DNA from: CAISCU01 sp051861545
Lineage (GTDB): Bacteria; Bacteroidota; Bacteroidia; UKL13-3
Length of the DNA: 64,000 nt
Assembly (NCBI GenBank): GCA_051861545.1
Contig: JBIMKP010000005.1
Coordinates: 87,438 to 151,437 of the forward strand
Direction of reading: 5' to 3'
Shown: positions 60,810 through 64,000 of the stretch, piece after piece
Layout: each line of letters begins with the position of its first letter
Numbering within the stretch: the stretch's first letter is position 1
Notes under the pieces: model-generated
The model's input: only the letters and a program-made list of their open reading frames with translations
What the model was told of the DNA's origin: nothing
Databases searched by the model: none
Position numbers and translations under genes: made by a program

Positions 60810-63218
60810 TTAGTTAACCTGGAATTTTACCATTTTAACAGAGTTTTCCATCTCTATTTTCAGCAGGTAAATACCTTGTTTCAAAGATTTGATATCTATA
60901 TTCATAGTACCAGTAGTTGAATTAGATCTACTCTCATCGATCAATTCTTCACCAATAGTATTATAAATAGTAACTTTTGAAGCAAGTTTATTTGACATTC
61001 CAAAATCTAGGTACAATACGTCGCTAGCTGGATTTGGATATACTTTTAAGTTGTTTAATAATTGTTCGCTTAAGCTATTTGCATCACATTTGTTGCAAGA
61101 ATTAAAGCAATAAGTTCCAATTAACATTGCATTTGAATCTGCAACATAGAAAGTACGGTTAGTAAAAGCATCTTTAGTTCTAGTACAAGGAGCACCAGCT
61201 GTGAATTCTTCTTGTGCTACCCAATTTCCAATAGTGAATTTGAAATCATAAACGCCTGTATCTAAGTCTAAAGTTGCACTGTAAATAGTTCCACCAACAT
61301 TAGCCATAGGTGTACATTCGCCACACCAGCCATTGAATGTACCGTTTAATGTAATTCCTTTGCTGATATCACCAGTATAATCTTTCATGTTTACTCTGAA
61401 AGTTACTTTTGTTTTTGGACGAGGTACTTCAGGACAAGCTGAACAACTTTCCCAACAAACCATTGGAAGAGAATCATTTGTTTTACCAGTTACAAACACA
61501 CGGTTGGTAAAGCTACCAGTTGTTTTTGTACAAGTTAAATTAGGATTCAACATTTCTTGTTTAGACCAATTTCCTACTGTGAATTTGTATTCAATTTCTT
61601 TCATTGAATCTAATTCCACGTTTACAGTCCAAATTTTAGTTCCTGGTACATTTCTCATTTTAATGCACTCTCCACACCAGTTATTAAAAGTTCCGTTAAG
61701 AGTTAATGTATCTGTTGGTGCTAATGTTAAAGCTCTTGCATCTACAGTAAATGCCAATCTAACTTTTGCAGGCGGTGGAGGGGGAGGTGTTGAATCACCA
61801 GCTACTCTAACATCATCCCACATATAAGTTTTTACACCAGCACTTGCTCCTGTTACTCCAAAGTTGAAGAATACAGAAAGCATTTTGTAAGAATAAGTAT
61901 AATTAATTGGGGCTGTACCTGAAACATGATTTTCAAAATTGAATTCCATGTCTTCCCAAGCATTTGCTTTTGTTGTTCTTGTATCTGTTTCTACACTTTT
62001 TGTAGGGTCTCCAACAACTTCAGCTTTTAAACGCACTACAATTCCACTATCTGGAGAGAATACTTTTATTTTTATTTTAGCTTTCCCAGCAGAGAATGGT
62101 AATGCCTCAGCCATACCAGAACCTGTGCTCATTGTTGTTCCAGCCCATGTTTCACCAGCTAAACCTTTTACAGTACTCATTACTTTATTGGTATTATGTC
62201 CTGGCTCAAGCATCATAGTTGAGGCATTTCCACCAAAATCAGTAACTGTATAATCAACATCAGTTGCTTGGAAATCGATAGGTAACTTAACAGTTTTCAT
62301 AATAGGTCCTGAACCTGGAACGAATCTTAAATCATCATGGTAATAAACTTTTGTTCCTGCAGTAGCACCTGTAACACCAAAATTAAAGAAAACAGAAACT
62401 TTTTTGAAAACGGTTGTAAGGTTTAATGCTTGAGTATTAGCAGCATGGTTTGCGAAGTTAAACTCTAATGTTTCCCAAGAATTAGCTTTAGTAGTGCGGG
62501 CTTCTGTTTCACAAGATTTACTTCCATCTGTTGCATTTTCAATTTTTAATCTTACAGCAATTCCACTATCAGGAGAATAAACGCGTAAAGTCATTTTAGT
62601 AGCATTTTGAGCAAAAGGAATAGCAGTTGGAAATCCTTGTGCACCATAAGTAGTACCAGACCATGATTCAGCCGTATTAGTTTTAGTTGTAATAGCAACT
62701 TTATTCATTGCATTTGTTGGGTCATTTCCAATCACACTTGAGTTATTGCCGAAATCACTTAGAACATAATTTACTGTTGTGCTGTCAAAAGTTACAGGTA
62801 AATCCATAACAACTGGATTTACTGTGGTACAAGCAGTACAAGAGTTCCAACAAACTGCAGGAAGAACGATGTTTCCAGTAACATTAATTGAACGATTTGT
62901 AAATGCTCCGTTTGTTACTGTACAAGGTGCACCACTATTAAAGTTTTCCTGTGCATTCCATCCACCAATAGTGAATTTGTATTCTTGAGCGCCTGATGGA
63001 ACTAAAAATGTTCCTTCCCAGATATTTGTATTCCCTTGTTTTACAAGAGGATTACATCTTCCGCACCAATTATTCCAGGTGCCATTAACATATACCGTAT
63101 CGTTTAGACCGGTATATTGAGTCATGTCTACTTTAAAAGTAACATTACTCTGAGCTCTAGCAACTTCTGTTCCCAAAAGTAAAAGAGCAAATAAGAAAAG
63201 TTTAGTAAAAAAATTCAT
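60810..63218 (-). CDS. T9SS-secreted protein with three E-set and two CBM-like repeats
   Basis: 802 residues; signal peptide ends VARAQ. Three glycogen-binding-like E-set modules with GTWNNWCGRCNPL (~45), GTFNNWCGECIKM and GTFNGWCGECTPM, each followed by EYKFTIGGW-type strands and a Cys pair (CWNSCTAC). Two ~155-residue repeats (DLPVTFDSTTVNYVLSDFG, KLPIDFQATDVDYTVTDFG) with DTRTTKANAWE tails look like carbohydrate-binding sandwiches. C-terminal sorting domain LKVYPNPASDVLYLDFG...KMVKFQVN. No catalytic domain is present, unlike glycosidases that carry such modules. Confidence 0.82.
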   Translation of the reverse strand: MNFFTKLFLFALLLLGTEVARAQSNVTFKVDMTQYTGLNDTVYVNGTWNNWCGRCNPLVKQGNTNIWEGTFLVPSGAQEYKFTIGGWNAQENFNSGAPCTVTNGAFTNRSINVTGNIVLPAVCWNSCTACTTVNPVVMDLPVTFDSTTVNYVLSDFGNNSSVIGNDPTNAMNKVAITTKTNTAESWSGTTYGAQGFPTAIPFAQNATKMTLRVYSPDSGIAVRLKIENATDGSKSCETEARTTKANSWETLEFNFANHAANTQALNLTTVFKKVSVFFNFGVTGATAGTKVYYHDDLRFVPGSGPIMKTVKLPIDFQATDVDYTVTDFGGNASTMMLEPGHNTNKVMSTVKGLAGETWAGTTMSTGSGMAEALPFSAGKAKIKIKVFSPDSGIVVRLKAEVVGDPTKSVETDTRTTKANAWEDMEFNFENHVSGTAPINYTYSYKMLSVFFNFGVTGASAGVKTYMWDDVRVAGDSTPPPPPPAKVRLAFTVDARALTLAPTDTLTLNGTFNNWCGECIKMRNVPGTKIWTVNVELDSMKEIEYKFTVGNWSKQEMLNPNLTCTKTTGSFTNRVFVTGKTNDSLPMVCWESCSACPEVPRPKTKVTFRVNMKDYTGDISKGITLNGTFNGWCGECTPMANVGGTIYSATLDLDTGVYDFKFTIGNWVAQEEFTAGAPCTRTKDAFTNRTFYVADSNAMLIGTYCFNSCNKCDANSLSEQLLNNLKVYPNPASDVLYLDFGMSNKLASKVTIYNTIGEELIDESRSNSTTGTMNIDIKSLKQGIYLLKIEMENSVKMVKFQVN

Positions 63219-63463
63219 CAGCTATTTGATTTAGTGTCGTAAATCTAATCTATATTCAAGCTGATAGATTCTTTTGAACCCCTTCAATACTTTCACCTTC
63301 CTTTTTTAGACAATTCAATGCTACTACATTACTACTACAACACAATGTAAGTTTCTTTAAAACAGTTAGATATGATGAAATATTTTTCTAATTTTTTTAG
63401 TGCTTTTTTAAAGTTTTTGGTGGTTTTATTTGATTTTTTTAACAGAAATATGCAATATTTATG

Positions 63464-63916
63464 CTAATGAAGTGAACTTACACTTACTTTTTCAATTCCA
63501 TTTAGTATAACTTCGATGTGTCTATCTTTAGCTTTTTCCTCAAATTCACTTATAATTTCCAAAATATCGTAATCAATAAAATTACATTCAGTTCCATCAA
63601 TAGTTAATACGCTGTATTCTGCAATTTCATCGAGAGATTTTCTAAGTTTAACCTTGTTTAGAAAAGAAACATTCGAATTGAGTTTTATTAAATGATAATC
63701 TGTATTCGATTTTTTATTGGTAATGATTTTGTATTCAGCTTTAAAATTATTCTGGATGATGAAATAAATTGAAATCAATAATCCTATTGTTACTCCTATT
63801 AATAAGTCGGTTGATAGAATTACAATAATTGTAATAATAAATGGTAAAAACTGTTTCATTCCCAAATGAAACATACTTTTAAATAATTTAGGTTTTGCCA
63901 AATTATAACCTGTCAT
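63464..63916 (-). pseudogene. 5'-truncated SulP anion transporter with STAS domain
   Basis: 150 residues. Starts at MTGYNLAKPKLFKSMF, which in SulP transporters lies near the last membrane helices; two hydrophobic segments (FLPFIITIIVILSTDLLIGVTIGLLISIYFI) and a C-terminal STAS domain (VLTIDGTECNFIDYDILEIISEFEEKAK) follow. About 400 N-terminal residues are missing; an in-frame stop lies just upstream of the first homologous residues. A promoter-like sequence directly precedes it, so the stub could still be expressed. Confidence 0.7.
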
Positions 63917-63952
63917 TAATAGTATTGTGTTTACCCCTTCTTTAGTTCAATT

Positions 63953-63982
63953 CAAAAGTATAGTTAATGTTTGATTTTCAAA
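63953..63982 (-). promoter_or_regulatory. Promoter-like sequence before the SulP stub
   Basis: On the minus strand TTTG (63979-63982), 18-bp spacer, TACTTTTG (63953-63960), followed after 37 bp by the ATG at 63916. Fits the Bacteroidota consensus. Confidence 0.5.
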
Positions 63983-64000
63983 TTTGATTTTAAATTAAAA

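Noticed and set aside
61387..61827. 146-codon plus-strand frame
   Set aside because: Antisense to repeat modules of the T9SS protein; low-complexity glycine and valine content.
1..64000. CRISPR arrays and rRNA genes
   Set aside because: No regularly spaced direct repeats and no rRNA-like conserved sequence seen on reading the window.

Overview
The window looks like a chromosomal segment of a Bacteroidota bacterium, probably a gliding or pigmented, free-living one. Support: AT-rich sequence; type IX secretion sorting tails on several secreted proteins; a TonB-dependent receptor with a carboxypeptidase-regulatory-like N-terminus; a propeller/Y_Y_Y/LuxR sensor of the kind typical for the phylum; and upstream boxes matching the Bacteroidota promoter TTG-N17..20-TAnnTTTG.

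Layout. 1-9.7 kb: a truncated amidohydrolase, a membrane glycosyltransferase-like protein, a GbsR/MarR regulator with two duplicated small membrane proteins, a lipoprotein plus outer-membrane barrel pair, purQ, and an AlbA-type protein. 9.7-17.8 kb: a carotenoid locus with two divergent arms, a TonB receptor-crtI-crtB-orf-idi operon on the minus strand and a MarR regulator followed by a crtI/crtD-like desaturase on the plus strand. 17.8-21.7 kb: a barrel protein and two iron-sulfur proteins of the heterodisulfide-reductase type. 21.79 kb: tRNA-Phe, whose 3' end is the attachment site of a compact 4.5-kb integrated element (21851-26372) encoding a tyrosine integrase, an HTH/excisionase-like protein, a rolling-circle-type initiator candidate and two terminase-small-subunit-like proteins. 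It reads as a minimal phage satellite. 26.4-32.6 kb: repeat-rich accessory DNA with T9SS proteins, T9SS tail fragments, a possible MITE and an OmpA-like protein. 32.6-39.9 kb: seven overlapping minus-strand genes (ATP-grasp, acyltransferase-like, Rieske oxygenase, SDR, metallo-beta-lactamase fold, adenylate-forming enzyme, ketosynthase III), most likely an uncharacterised small-molecule pathway. 39.9-44 kb: YiaA-like and zinc-ribbon genes, an 879-bp tandem duplication that left a truncated DUF1456 copy, and dCMP deaminase. 44-60.8 kb: sensor kinases, a metallopeptidase-flotillin pair, a CarF/PEDS1 lipid desaturase, pirin, a GH38-like enzyme and a large sensor regulator. 60.8-64 kb: a T9SS protein with carbohydrate-binding-like repeats and a 5'-truncated SulP fragment.

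Main candidates for something undescribed are the compact satellite element with paired terminase small subunits and its att/arm-site architecture, and the seven-gene ketosynthase/adenylase/Rieske/ATP-grasp cluster. All family names come from reading motifs by eye; no database search was run.
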